Assembly (NCBI GenBank): GCA_021904315.1
Contig: CM038910.1
Location: 19,034,001-19,098,000 of the forward strand
Origin: Sphagnum magellanicum
Taxonomy: Eukaryota > Streptophyta > Sphagnopsida > Sphagnales > Sphagnaceae
Direction: 5' to 3'
Length of the DNA: 64,000 nt
Shown here piece after piece: positions 1-11,770 of the stretch (the stretch's first letter is position 1; every line of letters begins with the position of its first letter). The position numbers and the translations under genes are program-made. Below the pieces are notes generated by a model, which saw nothing but the letters and a program-made list of their open reading frames with translations, was not told where the DNA came from and searched no databases.

Positions 1-3000
1 TACTCCCCCCAATTGAAACTGAATTAGGAGGGACGTCGTTTAGGTGTTTTCTGAAGAGCTACAGCCGGGGATGGATGATGGACGATGGTGAATGTTCTGG
101 GTCAAAATTGGACAGCACTGACGTCGGGAAATGGATGATCTTAGGGCTAGGTGGATCTCTCATGGGCGTTTTCTTTCTTCACACGAAGTCACGGGAAAGC
201 TTTCTAGTGTTCACGAGAGACGTTGTCGCTGGGAGATCTTGTCGCTGGGTCGGTTCATTTTGGCATATTCCAAATAGTCTGCAGGTGCACTTTGTTGGCC
301 CCTTTCATCTCATCTGATTACTGGAATTATTTTGCGCGGCATTCTTTTTTCTCTTCCGGCTTGTGACTGGAATTCAGTTGTGCCAGCGGTTTTGTTTCTT
401 CACTTCTTCGTGCCGAATGTATTTCTGCAGATTGTAGATCCAAGTGTGACCGCTTTCCTGAAATCTGAGATAGTTTATGGCCGATGCGTCGTCAGCACCT
501 GCCGCCCGTAAAGGTATTGAATGCTCTGTAGCCCTGAAGCTCTTCATTCTCGCATCAAAAAAGGCGCGAGTCTTGTAACGACTAGCTTTGCAATGAAAAA
601 GATGGTAACCACATGATCCATGGGTCCAAATCGTGTACATCAAAACGAACGTCGACAGCGTATGAATCATTTGCGTTTTATGGTGTGGACTCAAGGAAAC
701 TTTGATGTACTACTAAGTAAGGGCATCAAAATTATGAGGATGTTTCATGCATATTCAGTAGTAGTCTGCCGTGGTCATCTGTGAAATTAAAACACTATGT
801 AGGATTGAAGATGTATCTTCTTTCTGTCGAGTTTTGTCTTCATACAATGTGGTTATGTTCAGTGGTGGTGTTCTTCAAGGCTATTGGAGATGCACCAATT
901 CTCAAGCAATCCAAATTCAAGGTGGGTAAGAATGTCAGTTTTTTTGTATTCATCTCCTGAAATATGACCAAGGTTCTCTCACATCAGTAATTTCATCCTG
1001 TTCCCAAGCATGACATGAATTTTGGTGTTTATAGATTGGTGGTGTTGAGAAATTTGCAAAAGTGATCGAGTTTTTACGCAAACAAGTACATCGTGAGACT
1101 TTGGTGAGTGAAAATTTGTCACACATTCAATTACCGCACAATCCATGTTTTCAGTGTTATCCATATGGAAAAATCTGATGGTATTGTTTTTGCATGTTGC
1201 AGAATGAACACTGAACACTTTGCAATCTTAACCAGAGAAGGATTTTAAACAGTGTGGCTGTTTCTGATCCCATAGCTGTATTCTTCTGCATCTCTTTTTA
1301 TTTGATCTAGTCATTCATTGCTGAAATTAGGTTTCCTTGGCCATGAAGCATAAGTTAGTGTTTTGGATACAAATTTGTGGCCCAGGTTTTACAGAATGGA
1401 TGACATGTCTCTGTTTGGGGCCTTTCAGCCTAACATTTCCTAGTATGGAAATTCACACTGCACTCTTGAAGAGGTTTTCTGGTTGATTGGATGCAGTTTG
1501 TGTATATTAACAGTGGTTTCTCACCCAACCCAGATGAAAATATTTGGGACTTATTTGAGGTGAGTCCAAACTTCCAGACCCTAACAACTTGTCCAATGAC
1601 TATTTGTAAATAGTTTTTTCACTCCAGAGACGCTTTTCATTACTATTTCATGATGAAAAATTCAGCGTGTGCAGAATTTTGGCATTGATGGAAAGTTGGT
1701 GGTCAACTATGCATGTTCCATGGCTTGGGGTTAAGATATGGCGAGTTCATGGGAGTTGATCTTCAACCATGACTCCTTTCCATCAGGTCTCTGTCATGAA
1801 AGAGAAGTGCTAATCTATCCCAAAGTCTGTTATGTGGAGAAAGGTGCATAACTTTGTTTGAATTTGGTGCAATTATGGTCCATGTCAGATTTGCCTGTTG
1901 TTTTGAAACAGACTCATTCATGTGTGTCAACATTCAAACAAGTGTTGTCAATATACAGGTGGCATGCATGGTATTAGGAGATTTCCAAATTGGTGCAGTG
2001 GCTTTGCACTAATTAAGGTGAATGTTAGAGGTCTAGACCAGAAAGCAAAAGAATTACAAAGTTTTTTCTTGCTGAACTTGTTGAACAAACTTGGGTGTCT
2101 TTTTTTCTCTGAGGCATTCATTCATCTTGCTGTTGTGAGTTTGAGTATCAATGTTTTAAGCATTTTGCATGCCAAGAAGTAGGCAAATTTCTAACAGTCT
2201 AGACAGAGGATAGAGGTCCAATGTACAGATCCTAGACAGGTGTCACATTTTAGCATGATCAAATGAGATTGGGCATGGAATCAACCAGATAATTTGTGTA
2301 CTCTCTCCCAGATGAACTGCGACATTGTCCACATCAAGCAGCAATCTGCTTTTTTTGAGCAATAATTAGTTGGCCCTGCAGTATTGGGGCAATTTCCTGA
2401 GCTGGTTGTTAAAAGTAAAACTACTACATCTGAGTTGTACTCAGTTGACCCAGCTGTGATGCAGGGCAACTGGCTGAGCTGAGTCACTTTGCTAACAAAG
2501 TGACTGATTCAGTGGATTTTAATGAGGATTGAGCAACAAAGTCACCTGGGATACAACTTTCCAGAGCCCAGCTTCTGAAGCAGGAAGCCAAATTTCAATG
2601 TTCTAGGAATTGGAGCCTTGGGCTGAAGTTGTAGACATGGGAGGTCCTCCTTCAATTATCATAGTACTGTAGATTGGAAACATTCTGGGTTTCCAAACAA
2701 GTTGTAAGCATTAGATCCACAATATGCACAGTTATATAACTTTGTATACTATTATTGAGTGGTAGTAGTCACAGAGATATGAGCCTGAATGTTCAATGGT
2801 TGAAACACGTTTGAATAGATTGATTCTTGAGCTCCTGAGTTCAAGACAGTCTAGAAGACCCATGATCAAAATTTCAGAGACGACAGTCTTGTATTTTGTG
2901 GCTATACAATAGTTAGAACAAAGTATTCTGAAAATTTGTCATGTAGTTCAATTGTGCATTATATCTTATGGGATTCACTCTATATGTTAATCAAGTCAAG

Positions 3001-3056
3001 TGTCCTCAATCAGGTTGTCTGCACCGGCATCTCTGTTTGTGCCTGACTAGAAACCC
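1..3056. other. Intergenic DNA, no gene recognised
   Basis: No reading frame here resembles a protein family I know. The longest open frames are about 60-106 codons and are scattered over both strands with no shared splice pattern. The first 700 bases are less AT-rich than what follows and might be the edge of a gene lying left of the window, but nothing in the sequence proves it. Confidence 0.4.
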
Positions 3057-3207
3057 CCCTAGAACGAGGCCACAATTAGACCACATCAGTGAATGTATGA
3101 TATCTTGTCTATCATCTATACTGAAATAAATTGCCCTAGAACGAGGCCACAATTAGACCACATCAGTAAATGTATGATATCTTGTCTATCATCTATACTG
3201 AAATAAA
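3057..3207. repeat. Two-copy direct tandem repeat, period 77 bp
   Basis: The sequence starting ccctagaacgaggcc is repeated at 3057 and 3134, each copy running to tactgaaataaat. The copies differ at one base (cagtgaatg versus cagtaaatg), so this is a young local duplication. It has no coding content. Confidence 0.9.
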
Positions 3208-4134
3208 TACTGAAGTAAAATGTGGAATAGCTTCTAGGGGTGTCCTCTCAAGCTTGTTCTTTGGCAGCATTCCTTTCTGTATCATCCTTTCAAGGCATTA
3301 TCCATAGTCTTTATTTGGTCTCCAACTTCTTTCACACCTTCTATGGTTGAATTTCTACCCTGTCAATGACCATCTATGTGCGTGCGTCTCTTTCTCTTCT
3401 TTGTCTTCAGTTTTCTGCATTGCTTCTTCTGATGGGTTTCTAAAGCAGTTTGAAACATCGCTTCCAGACTCTTGAGGCACTTTAGGATGGTAATTCCCTT
3501 TAAAACCTCCCTTTTTATTTAAGGGAGGCCTGCAAAATCTAATCAACAGATGACCCACATTTTCTATTTTCTTCAAATCTGATTTATTACCATCAAATGG
3601 AACTTAGTTTAGCTACTAAACTGTCGGCAGTGCTGGGATTTTGTTTGTCAATTTTGTGAGGTAGGTGGGCTGGCTATTATTTTCAAAAGGGCCTAGCCAA
3701 ATTTGGTTACAGGCCAGAGACCTAAGTTGAATTTTTTTAGGATTCCCACTATGTTCTAGCAAAAAGATAAAAGCCAATCTCTAAATATGGCAACCTGAGA
3801 ACTTTCTACCTTGAAACATGGTGACTTTGGTCAAAATTTTCTCAAGAAATCCTTGGGGGCTTTCACACCCCCTTTTTATTATCGCCCAGTGATTGAAATT
3901 TCATCATGAAAACAAATACTGGAGAAGAGGAGGAGCTGGCAAGGTCATAGCCTGTTGAAAAAACGACCTAATAGAATTACTTTAGTTGAAGCCTGCTGTC
4001 TGTAGGCAAATACTAAATAGTAACAACGAGTTAAATGCAGCAATGGGTTCAATGCATGTGCAATACAATGCCCAACATGAAAAAAATCAGATTTTTTTTT
4101 ATTGTACCCACACAATGAAATGTTGTGAGTATCT
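3208..4134. other. Intergenic DNA, nothing recognised
   Basis: Only short frames are present. A 73-codon minus-strand frame at 3355-3576 is rich in Lys and Glu near its end but matches nothing I know. I see no RNA gene or mobile-element end here. Confidence 0.4.
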
Positions 4135-5311
4135 TTCTTACATAATAGTTTTTTTTTTTAAAAACATGTGATGTAATGGTTAGAACCCTCCTTTTAACCC
4201 AAAGGTTTAGGGTTCAATCAGTTTCTCAATTTTTTTTCCAACAAACAAATGGATGAAAAAATTCATAGGACATTTGAGTAGTTTTTTTAAGTTAGTTGCC
4301 CTTAGGAAGTAATTTCTCCGAGGAAAAAAAAGATTAAATGTCAATCCCAAGCAAGTTCCTCATGGAATAAAAAATGTTCTTTAGTGGAAAAAACAACTTC
4401 CCCAAAGAGCAATGAATTTTCCTTGCGGAAGGGCCCAAGTTCCTTAGGGAGAAGGTCACCTTCCTTAGGGACCAATGTACTTTCTCTAGGGAAAGGCCAA
4501 AGTTCCCTGAAAAAACATATGTTTAGAATAATTTTGTAATCAGGACTATTTCATGTTTGTTTTTATATAGTCTTGCAACCTATCATTGGAAAGGTTTAGA
4601 AGAGAGCTACAACTTTGTAGTTCAAAACATTTCAATCAAAATTCATATGCAAAAGTTACAATTGAACAAAATTTGAACACATTTGTTCCCCAAGGAACAT
4701 GGCTATTCCCTGGGCAATTTAAGCCCTTGCTCCCCATGCATATGGTTACTCCCTAAAGCAATTTAAGCTTTTTCTCCCCAAGGATATTATTGTTCCTTGG
4801 GGGAAAAAAGGCAAGGAACAACTTAAGCCTTTTTTTTCCCTGAGGAACAATCATGTCCTCGAGGAAGAGCTTAAGTTGCACTAGGCAACAACTTAAACCT
4901 TTTTTTTCCCAAGGAACAATCATGTCCTCGAGGAGAAGGAGTTTAAATTGCCCCAATAAGCAATTTAAGCCTTTTTCTCCCTATGGAATAATCATGTCCT
5001 TAAGGAGAAAAAGTTTTTTTTCCCCTAAAAACATGGTCGTTCCTTGAAGAACAATTTAAACCCCTTTTCCTTTTGGAACATGATTGTTCTTCGAAGCAAT
5101 TTAAGCCTTTGCTCCCTCAAAAACATGGTTTTCTTTTTAAAATTTATTCTTAGGCAACTAATTTAAAAAAGTTGTCAAAGGGCAATTTATTTCCATCCAT
5201 TTTGTTTATGGATGAAAAGAAATTCAAGAAATACTTTGAAACCAAGACATTTGGGCTATAAAGGAGATTTTAACCATTGCATTAATTTTTTCTTTTGAAA
5301 ATAATGTAAGA
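4135..5311. mobile_element. Foldback / MULE-like non-autonomous element
   Basis: The two ends are long, diverged inverted copies of each other. The left arm (about 4135-4325) reads tcttacataat, then gtaatggtta, aatggatgaaaa and agttagttgcc. The reverse complement of the right arm (about 5150-5311) reads tcttacattat, gcaatggtta, aatggatggaaa and attagttgcc in the same order. The interior carries at least seven imperfect repeats beginning aatttaagcctt, at about 4716, 4760, 4820, 4890, 4962, 5052 and 5097, mixed with ggaaca/tgttcc palindromes. It encodes no transposase. Terminal inverted repeats of 160-190 bp fit Mutator-like or foldback elements. I could not fix exact ends or a target-site duplication. 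Confidence 0.55.
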
Positions 5312-6599
5312 TGGGGCACGCACGTGATTGTGAAAACCTTAAACCCTAAACCCATAAACCTAACGTTGATCAACGTCCCTTCCTTCTTGAACCTTTAACA
5401 CAACAACATTTCAAAGTGGCATGTGATCTTTTACCACCCCTAGCTCATGCATGTTTTCTTCCATTTGAATAACTCATTGGGCAAAAATGGTCCAACTTCA
5501 AGATTCTTCTTGGAACATCTACACCATTAGGGATTGTTGCAAACAATTACATTATTAGGGACTTTTACAAGCCATATTGGACTACTAGGGATTTCAAGCA
5601 ACATTGTGTACTTATGCAAATAACATTGGAATGTTAAGGCCTTTTGCAAGTCTTATGCAAGATACATTGCATTGTTTGAAACTTCTATCTTTGAATAAAA
5701 AGAGTTTTTGATAGCATATAGGTGTTAGAATATTTGTTATTCTTGGCAACATAAAATAATGGTTATGAAGCATTATCTTGGTGTTGAAGTATATTTCATA
5801 ATCTAACATAATTGTTAGAAGACCCATGATTTATGGACATAGTTTAAGATACTTGCACAAGTGCAAGTGATTTACTTTCATTTATTAAATTGGTGGGGTA
5901 TATTAATGCCAAACCAAAATGGCTTTCATTGTTTTCCTTTCAATACATTAAATTCATGTACAATTATAAGAACAACAAGAGACAATGGATAGAAGCCTTG
6001 AATGTGCATGTGCTCTCATTGAAGTTAGTCTTTCATCAATGTCTTGATGCCATGACTATGTTAGCAAAATTGACTTGTGTTATAATTTGGTCTTGTATCA
6101 TTCTGGTTGGGCCAAACAAATAAAGGTTCTTAGGATGGCTTCAATGGCAATATAAATATTAGTACCTTGTGTTAGAATTTGGTCTTGAACCATTTTGTTA
6201 TAGTAGATTTTTTTTTTAATAACATAGTTCTAATGTAATTTGGCTAAAGTTAACCATTGGTTTCAAATATTATCAAGTCAATTCTTAAGATGGCATAGTT
6301 GGTACTAAAAGAATTGGGGTGCCATGTAATGGTCTCGAAGCATTTTCAAGATTGCATAAACAATTAAGAATAAGTTCAAGAAACATGCAAAAAAATGCAA
6401 GTTTACATGCAAAAACAAAAAAAGATCATGTTTTTTCAATACATTGTTAGATGTAGTTAAAACATGTAATAAAAAATCCAGATCCATATTATGGAAGACT
6501 TTTAGTCTTTTTATATGTACTTTGACAAGATATCTAAGGCCCATTGTGCTTGAATTTTATCATGTTCTAGCCTAAGGGTGGGCATTTAGTTTACATCTC
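5312..6599. other. Intergenic DNA, nothing recognised
   Basis: AT-rich DNA with only short open frames. A telomere-like stretch (ccttaaaccctaaacccataaacc) lies at about 5336-5360, just outside the right arm of the foldback element. No gene, RNA or element boundary can be supported. Confidence 0.4.
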
Positions 6600-7330
6600 A
6601 ACTAGTCTTCCTAGCCTTTCGATTGTTTTGTTTAGTTTTTTTCATAGCACTTTGAACATGACTTGGACTACCCCATCCCACAATTACATATGCACACATC
6701 CCATTGACCTTATGGGTATCCACTTCTTACATTGCATTCATGGCAACAAGTGCACAGGAACCCATGATGTAGTTCACAACACCTTTGCTACCATTGCACA
6801 AAATGGTGGCTTCCACGTGGGACAAAAACAACCACATGCACTTCTTTCAACCACATTCAATTCCTCTTGTTGACGAGTTAAAATTGTGTTCACCAAAGAT
6901 ACCATTTGCACCTTGGCCAATATTGTCATTGCTAACCCAACCCAGATAGATTTATTTATTTGATCTTGCACAAGTCAAGGATTTGTTACTTCTGATGTGT
7001 TTCAAACCAAAGAAAGGAACTATCACAACCAACACCTCATTGATCAATTCTTCCTTTTAGCAATTAAGGTATTTGAATGTCTACATAAATAGGTTGATGT
7101 GGTTTTACATGATTATGCCAATGCCATTTGGAGCTTAAAAAGGCCAAAGGGCTTTCATCTTTTTGTTTTGGTTTTTTTTTTTCATCAAAAAATTTCAATC
7201 TTATTACAAAAGATGCAACCATTTTTCATCTTGAATTGGGTGGTAGCCATAGGCTTAGTTACTTCTTGATTTCCACCCCTTCAACCCACACTTCCTATCA
7301 CCATGGCCAACCTAGTGTAAACAAGCGGTT
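6600..7330 (+). pseudogene. Decayed retroelement-type ORF (RT-associated C-terminal region)
   Basis: Plus-strand translation in nearly one frame gives motifs I associate with the C-terminal part of a plant reverse-transcriptase-type repeat protein: YICTHPIDLMGIHFLHCIHG (about 6685), LLSTTFNSSC followed by a stop and RVKIVFTKD (about 6840-6900), then IVIANPTQIDLF, TKERNYHNQHLIDQFF and LHDYANAIWSLK (about 7105-7140). In intact relatives, as I remember them, the RVxIVxTKD...VVIADPT segment looks like a PD-(D/E)XK-type nuclease core. Here acidic positions are replaced and several stops interrupt the frame. The copy is dead. Family assignment rests on recalled similarity only. Confidence 0.45.
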
Positions 7331-7473
7331 TTTGACATGGAAAAATATAGTTGACCTACTACAAGTAATCAATTTTTGACATGGAGAGATTTTGACATCT
7401 AGCTTGAATTAACTTGACATCCTATAAATTCTCCTTTTTCTTTTTTCTAATTCCTTTATACATTTTCCAAATC

Positions 7474-7478
7474 TTTGG
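7474..7478. other. Target-site duplication TTTGG, left copy
   Basis: The five bases directly before the TG of the solo LTR. The same five bases follow its CA at 8300-8304. Confidence 0.75.
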
Positions 7479-8299
7479 TGTCGCAACCCCACTTTGGCCA
7501 AGTGTGGGGGTGAAGCCCAACACTTGGAAAAGTTGGAGGTTTGGAGTCCTCCGGGACTCCCGAATGTTTAGAGCTCGACAGCAAGGCCCAAAACACCTCG
7601 CATTGGGGTGTTATTGGTGTCATCGGAAATATCTTGAAACGTAGATATCGAAAATGGCCTTGCATTGGCAATTCGGACATCTGCAGCCCAAGTTATGGAC
7701 AAAAGAAGGGCCGGGAGTCAAACTGGCAGTTTGACTCCCGACCACTAAAAGTCGGGAACCGACCTCTTCCCGACATCGCCTTGAAGAGTGCGACACGGCG
7801 TTGGAAAGCTCTCGACAAGAGCTACAACATTGATTCAAGATGCGTCCTGATCCGAGTTTGGGGCGAGGAGCTATGGCCATTCAAAGTTCCGGGAGTCCAG
7901 CCGGGACAGTTTCGGGACTCCATTTCGGGAATCCCAACAAAATGTGCCATTCGGATGTAACCTCCGCGACCAGCCATAGAGAATACTATAAGGGGGAAGG
8001 TGGTGGCTTCCCCCGAGTCCGAGCCGTGGTGAGTCTTGTGTGTCCAAGTGCCCGTGGCAAGTCCCAACACCAAAGGGTGTCCCGCATGCTAAACTAACCC
8101 GATTTGGTTGGTTTTTGGATGCAGATTCACACGAGCTAAGCTAGTCCTTCTTCCTAGTCTAATCCTTGGGCTCCCAACTCGACCCTCTAACCCTTTTTAC
8201 AATTGGAAGCCGGGAGCGAGCTACTAAGTCTCAACTTTCCACAACTTGACTTTGTGAAACCCTCAAGTGGGTTTCACCCCGTGACTTGGGAGCGCGTCA
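7479..8299 (+). mobile_element. Solo LTR (Ty3/gypsy-like), 821 bp
   Basis: The segment starts TGTCGC and ends GCGTCA, which are near-perfect short inverted ends with TG...CA termini. It is flanked on both sides by TTTGG, an integrase-type 5 bp target-site duplication. It stands out as a GC- and CpG-rich island in AT-rich DNA. A TATA-like element (ctataagg) lies at about 7986, as expected for an LTR promoter. No primer-binding site or internal coding region follows, so this is a solo LTR left by LTR-LTR recombination. Orientation is taken from the TATA box. Open frames inside it (for example 7541-7960) are by-products of the high GC content. Confidence 0.78.
7986..7993 (+). promoter_or_regulatory. 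TATA-like box inside the solo LTR
   Basis: The motif ctataagg, followed by ggggaaggtgg, sits about 310 bp before the LTR end. That position is usual for an LTR promoter with its R and U5 parts downstream. It supports the plus orientation. Confidence 0.4.
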
Positions 8300-8304
8300 T
8301 TTGG
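8300..8304. other. Target-site duplication TTTGG, right copy
   Basis: Identical to 7474-7478; together the two copies delimit the solo LTR insertion. Confidence 0.75.
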
Positions 8305-8469
8305 TGTGTTTATACATAAAGTTTTGCAAGATTAAATCAATTCCATACATGGACAACACCTATCCTAGCCTAGTAGCTTGTCCCTAAAAGAACCTTAAGA
8401 TAAAACATATGAGGAAGGCCAATTCAGTGGTGCCAACATGCCCTCAAGGGATGTTTCTTATTTTTTGAA

Positions 8470-9160
8470 AGGGTAGTGGGTTGAATTCCCATCAAATTCC
8501 TCTTGTTCCCATCAACCCCCCATCAAAATTCTTTTATTTTCATCAAATTTTCAAACAATTCCTATCAAATCCCTCTTGTTCCCATCAATAACCCATCAAA
8601 ATTCTTTTGTTCTCATCAAGTTTTCAATCATTTCCTATCAAATTCCTCTTGTTCCCATCAATAACCCATCAAAATTCTTTTGTTCTCTCAAGTTTTCAAT
8701 CATTTCCTATCAAATTCCTCTTGTTCCCATCAATAACCCATCAAAATTCTTTTGTTCTCATCAAGTTTTCAATCATTTCCTATCAAATTCCTCTTGTTCC
8801 CATCAATAACCCATCAAAATTCTTTTGTTCTCTCAAGTTTTCAATCATTTCCTATCAAATTCCTCTTGTTCCCATCAATAACCCATCAAAATTCTTTTGT
8901 TCTCATTAATTTTTCAATCATTTCCTGTCAAATTCCTCTTGTTCCCATCAATAACCCATCAAAATTCTTTTGTTCTCATTAATTTTTCAATCATTTCCTG
9001 TCAAATTCCTCTTGTTCCCATCAATAACCCATCAAAATTCTTTTGTTCTCATTAATTTTTCAATCATTTCCTGTCAAATTCCTCTTGTTCCCATCAATAA
9101 CCCATCAAAATTCTTTTATTCCCATCAACTTCCCATTAACTTCCCTTTGTTCCCATCAGC
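8470..9160. repeat. 72/73 bp minisatellite array, about 9 copies
   Basis: Well-conserved units begin cccatcaataaccc at 8581, 8654, 8726, 8799, 8871, 8944, 9017 and 9090. Spacing is 73, 72, 73, 72, 73, 73 and 73 bp. The 72 bp units have ttctctcaag where the 73 bp units have ttctcatcaag. The last copies share the variant ttctcattaattt. Diverged half-units flank the array on both sides. Each unit is itself built of three 22-27 bp sub-repeats of the type CATCAA-n-TTGTT. Because 73 is not a multiple of 3, several frames stay open along the array, but this is sequence bias and not coding. Confidence 0.92.
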
Positions 9161-10299
9161 TCCTTTTGTTTACAACCCAACCTTACAAAACACCATACAA
9201 AACTTTAACCTTTGGCATTAAAAGTTTATTTGCAACTTGGAAACTTGGCTCTTGAAATGATTCCCTGGTGAAAAAGATGAAAAAACTATGATTAATTTTT
9301 TTTTGAAAAACATGGTGCATGTATAGTGTGCAATGAAAAAAATTTTCATATTAGTACACTAATACTATAACATTAATTTGTTAATGGACAAGTTCAAAAT
9401 ATTATGCTTCAACAAATGTTTGTGAAACAATTAATTAATTTTGAAATTTGTTCTTGAGAAATAAAATGTTCTTCATGATTGCTAGTTTGGGTTGTTTCAA
9501 TTATGTAATACCAATTTTCAGACAATGTTCATGTTAGGCCCATCTGGTGAATTCCTAGGTGTTTTAGGTACTTAATTGAAAATTGGTATGGATACGAACA
9601 CCTCAAGTTTGTTCATTGTTAATGACAATTAATCATTTCAAAACATGGAATGAATAGTTAGGCAAATAGCTTATTATTGTCTTTCAAGCAAAATTAGTAA
9701 TTTGCAATGAATAATTTTGTAACATCTCCATAGTTGGTAGACAAAATAATAAGTAGCAAAAACAACTTCAACACAATGTACAAAAAAAATTCCTTGAGCA
9801 AAAACTAGATTCACTTTCCTTCCAAAAGCTACAGAAGGCCAAAAATTTACATTACAGTTGCATAAAACCAAATTAAATCATTCAACCTCCTCCACAAGAA
9901 AACTTCAAACATGTTAGAAAATGGTGGGGATATTGAAAAAATGAAAATCCCTAGAAATCCTCCTAAACTACTAATTACCCAATTTTACCCTACATCTAGA
10001 ATATGAAATTGAAGTCAAGAGTTACAACTAAATATTCAATTGTATAAATAAACATCTAACATAAATAAAACATTTACAATTCAATACACATTTTCGGTTA
10101 TGTATAATTTTTGGTTTTGATGTAAAATCAGTAACAAAAGGATTTTTGGTTCCAAAAGTGCAAGTCCATAAAATTGGCCTAGAAAACTTATTAACCTTAA
10201 CATTATCCTCCCTTCTAATTCAGATCACATCCTTAGGATCAAAGAAATCCTATTGTAGATTTTACAAAAAATATTTACTCTACCATAGGAACAATTCTA
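9161..10299. other. AT-rich intergenic DNA, nothing recognised
   Basis: No frame longer than about 65 codons and no recognisable motif on either strand. Confidence 0.4.
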
Positions 10300-11130
10300 G
10301 TTTCATCCTCTTGCTAAGGGTTTTTGGTAACCTCCTCTGATTCTAAGATTGTAGCTAGTGTCAAGGGTTGCATAATCTTTGTGGCAACCTCAATGGTGTC
10401 TAGTTCAACCTAAGTACTTTGGGTTGCCACCTTTACAATATTGGAATCCACCACCATCATAGTTCTAACTCCTTTTTCTACTCCTCCCATATTGATTATC
10501 CTAGATCGGATTCATGATTGTATCATCTTTGGAAAGGGGGCAACAAATAAGGGTAAAGTAAAATCAAATTATTCATGGGCATAGGTGACTATAACCAAAG
10601 TTTGTATAAGTCCTCGTCTTTTGGTGATTAAAGAAGGTTTCATTTAAAATTTTGGTGATTTATGCCCTATAGAACTCCCACTATTTGGCCCAATTCTTAT
10701 TGACCTTATGTTGATAGATGAGGAACTCTATTTTCATGAAGGTGTTTTTGATTTTGATCCCCTTAAATTTAGCCATTTGGTGGTATGTGTAATCTTCTTC
10801 CTTGGTTTTCCAAGTAAGCAACTGAATTTGCTACTACAACCAATTGTTTTTGAATGATGGGGACATGGCAGGACAACTCTTGGATGCTTTGATACAAATG
10901 TTTGATAGTTTTGATAGACCACTTTAGTCTTAGGAATGCAACTTTGTTTCCAACTTGCCATTCTCCTTCTCAAGGCACTTCGCTTTATCCCTTGCAATCT
11001 TAAGCTTGTGCACATCCATCACAATACCTAACTCCAAGGATTTTTGGTTAATTTGTTATTTTCGATATTGAACCTCCAACTCTTGCCTTTCAGCTTGTAG
11101 ATGATCTAAATAAGCCTAAATAGCCGACAC
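10300..11130 (-). pseudogene. Decayed ORF with coiled-coil segment, unrecognised
   Basis: Minus-strand translation has protein-like stretches separated by stops. One is a coiled-coil-type segment (LKAERQELEVQYRK, then KAKCLEKENGKLETKL, about 11100-10940). Another is an Ile/Val/Thr-rich segment (MMVVDSNIVKVATQST, then VELDTIEVATKIMQPL, about 10470-10350). Composition is far from random for such AT-rich DNA, so this looks like the remains of a coding sequence, probably transposon-borne. I do not recognise the protein. Confidence 0.3.
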
Positions 11131-11136
11131 CCTATC

Positions 11137-11451
11137 TTGAAGGATAGGGAGCTAAGTTCAGTACTTCTCATTTTTTATGAGACTTTTGTCCAAACATCTC
11201 GGATACTTAATAACCTTGAGAGACAAACTTTCATGTTTGGGGATAACAATGGAAATGTTGGAAATACCTTATTTGCTAATTCTAATAACCCTAAAATTAA
11301 GGCATGCAAGTTACTTGGTGTGCAAGGGAAACCCAATAAGAAGCTAAAGAAGAAGAAAATGCAATTGTCTATAGGTTCATTTTTAATTGTAGATACCATT
11401 AATAATTTCACACATGTGGTGAAGGAAATTGAATTAAAAAAATGTAAATGA
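11137..11451 (+). other. Open frame of 104 codons, unrecognised
   Basis: A frame with a Lys-rich stretch (KKLKKKKM) that matches nothing I know. It lies between decayed repeat DNA on both sides, so it may be chance or another remnant. Confidence 0.15.
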
Positions 11452-11569
11452 CAAAATTTATCACATCTCAAATGTTGCAAAGTGAAAAAAAATAAAAAAC
11501 AAATGATGATACAAGGTGTCATAGATGCTAATGCTATGGGGTTCATTCATTTGAATCTTCACCCATGAC

Positions 11570-11770
11570 TTGTAATAAACTTGTATTTAACTTTAGTTTA
11601 GTTTTAGTTCACTCTTAATTAATATCCAATTAATTTTTAGTTGATTTCCACTCGATTCATAGTTCACTTTTAATTGATTCTTAATTAAATCCTAATTCAC
11701 TTATAATTAACTTAGTTCATTTCTAGTTCACTTTTAGTTGAATTTTAGTTTATTCATAGTTCACACATTA
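11570..11770. repeat. Degenerate short repeat, tagttcactttta type
   Basis: The phrase agttcac/agttcattt plus taattgatt/tagttgaatttt recurs about every 15-25 bp through some 200 bp. It is a low-order AT-rich repeat with no clear unit length. Confidence 0.5.

Noticed and set aside
374..694. 106-codon minus-strand frame near the left edge
   Set aside because: No recognisable motif, no codon pattern distinct from surroundings and no neighbouring exon.
4168..4225. tRNA gene or tRNA-derived SINE (a box A-like gtaatggttaga and a box B-like gggttcaatc)
   Set aside because: No cloverleaf can be drawn, and the segment lies in the left arm of the foldback element, where the opposite arm keeps the first motif but not a box B.
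8470..9160. CRISPR-like regular array
   Set aside because: The units are contiguous, 72-73 bp, with no constant repeat plus variable spacer structure, and the context is a plant nuclear genome.
8576..9255. Five overlapping plus-strand frames with repeated Phe/Ser/Ile-rich protein
   Set aside because: They are translations of the 72/73 bp minisatellite in rotating frames; the unit length is not a multiple of 3 and no frame is favoured.
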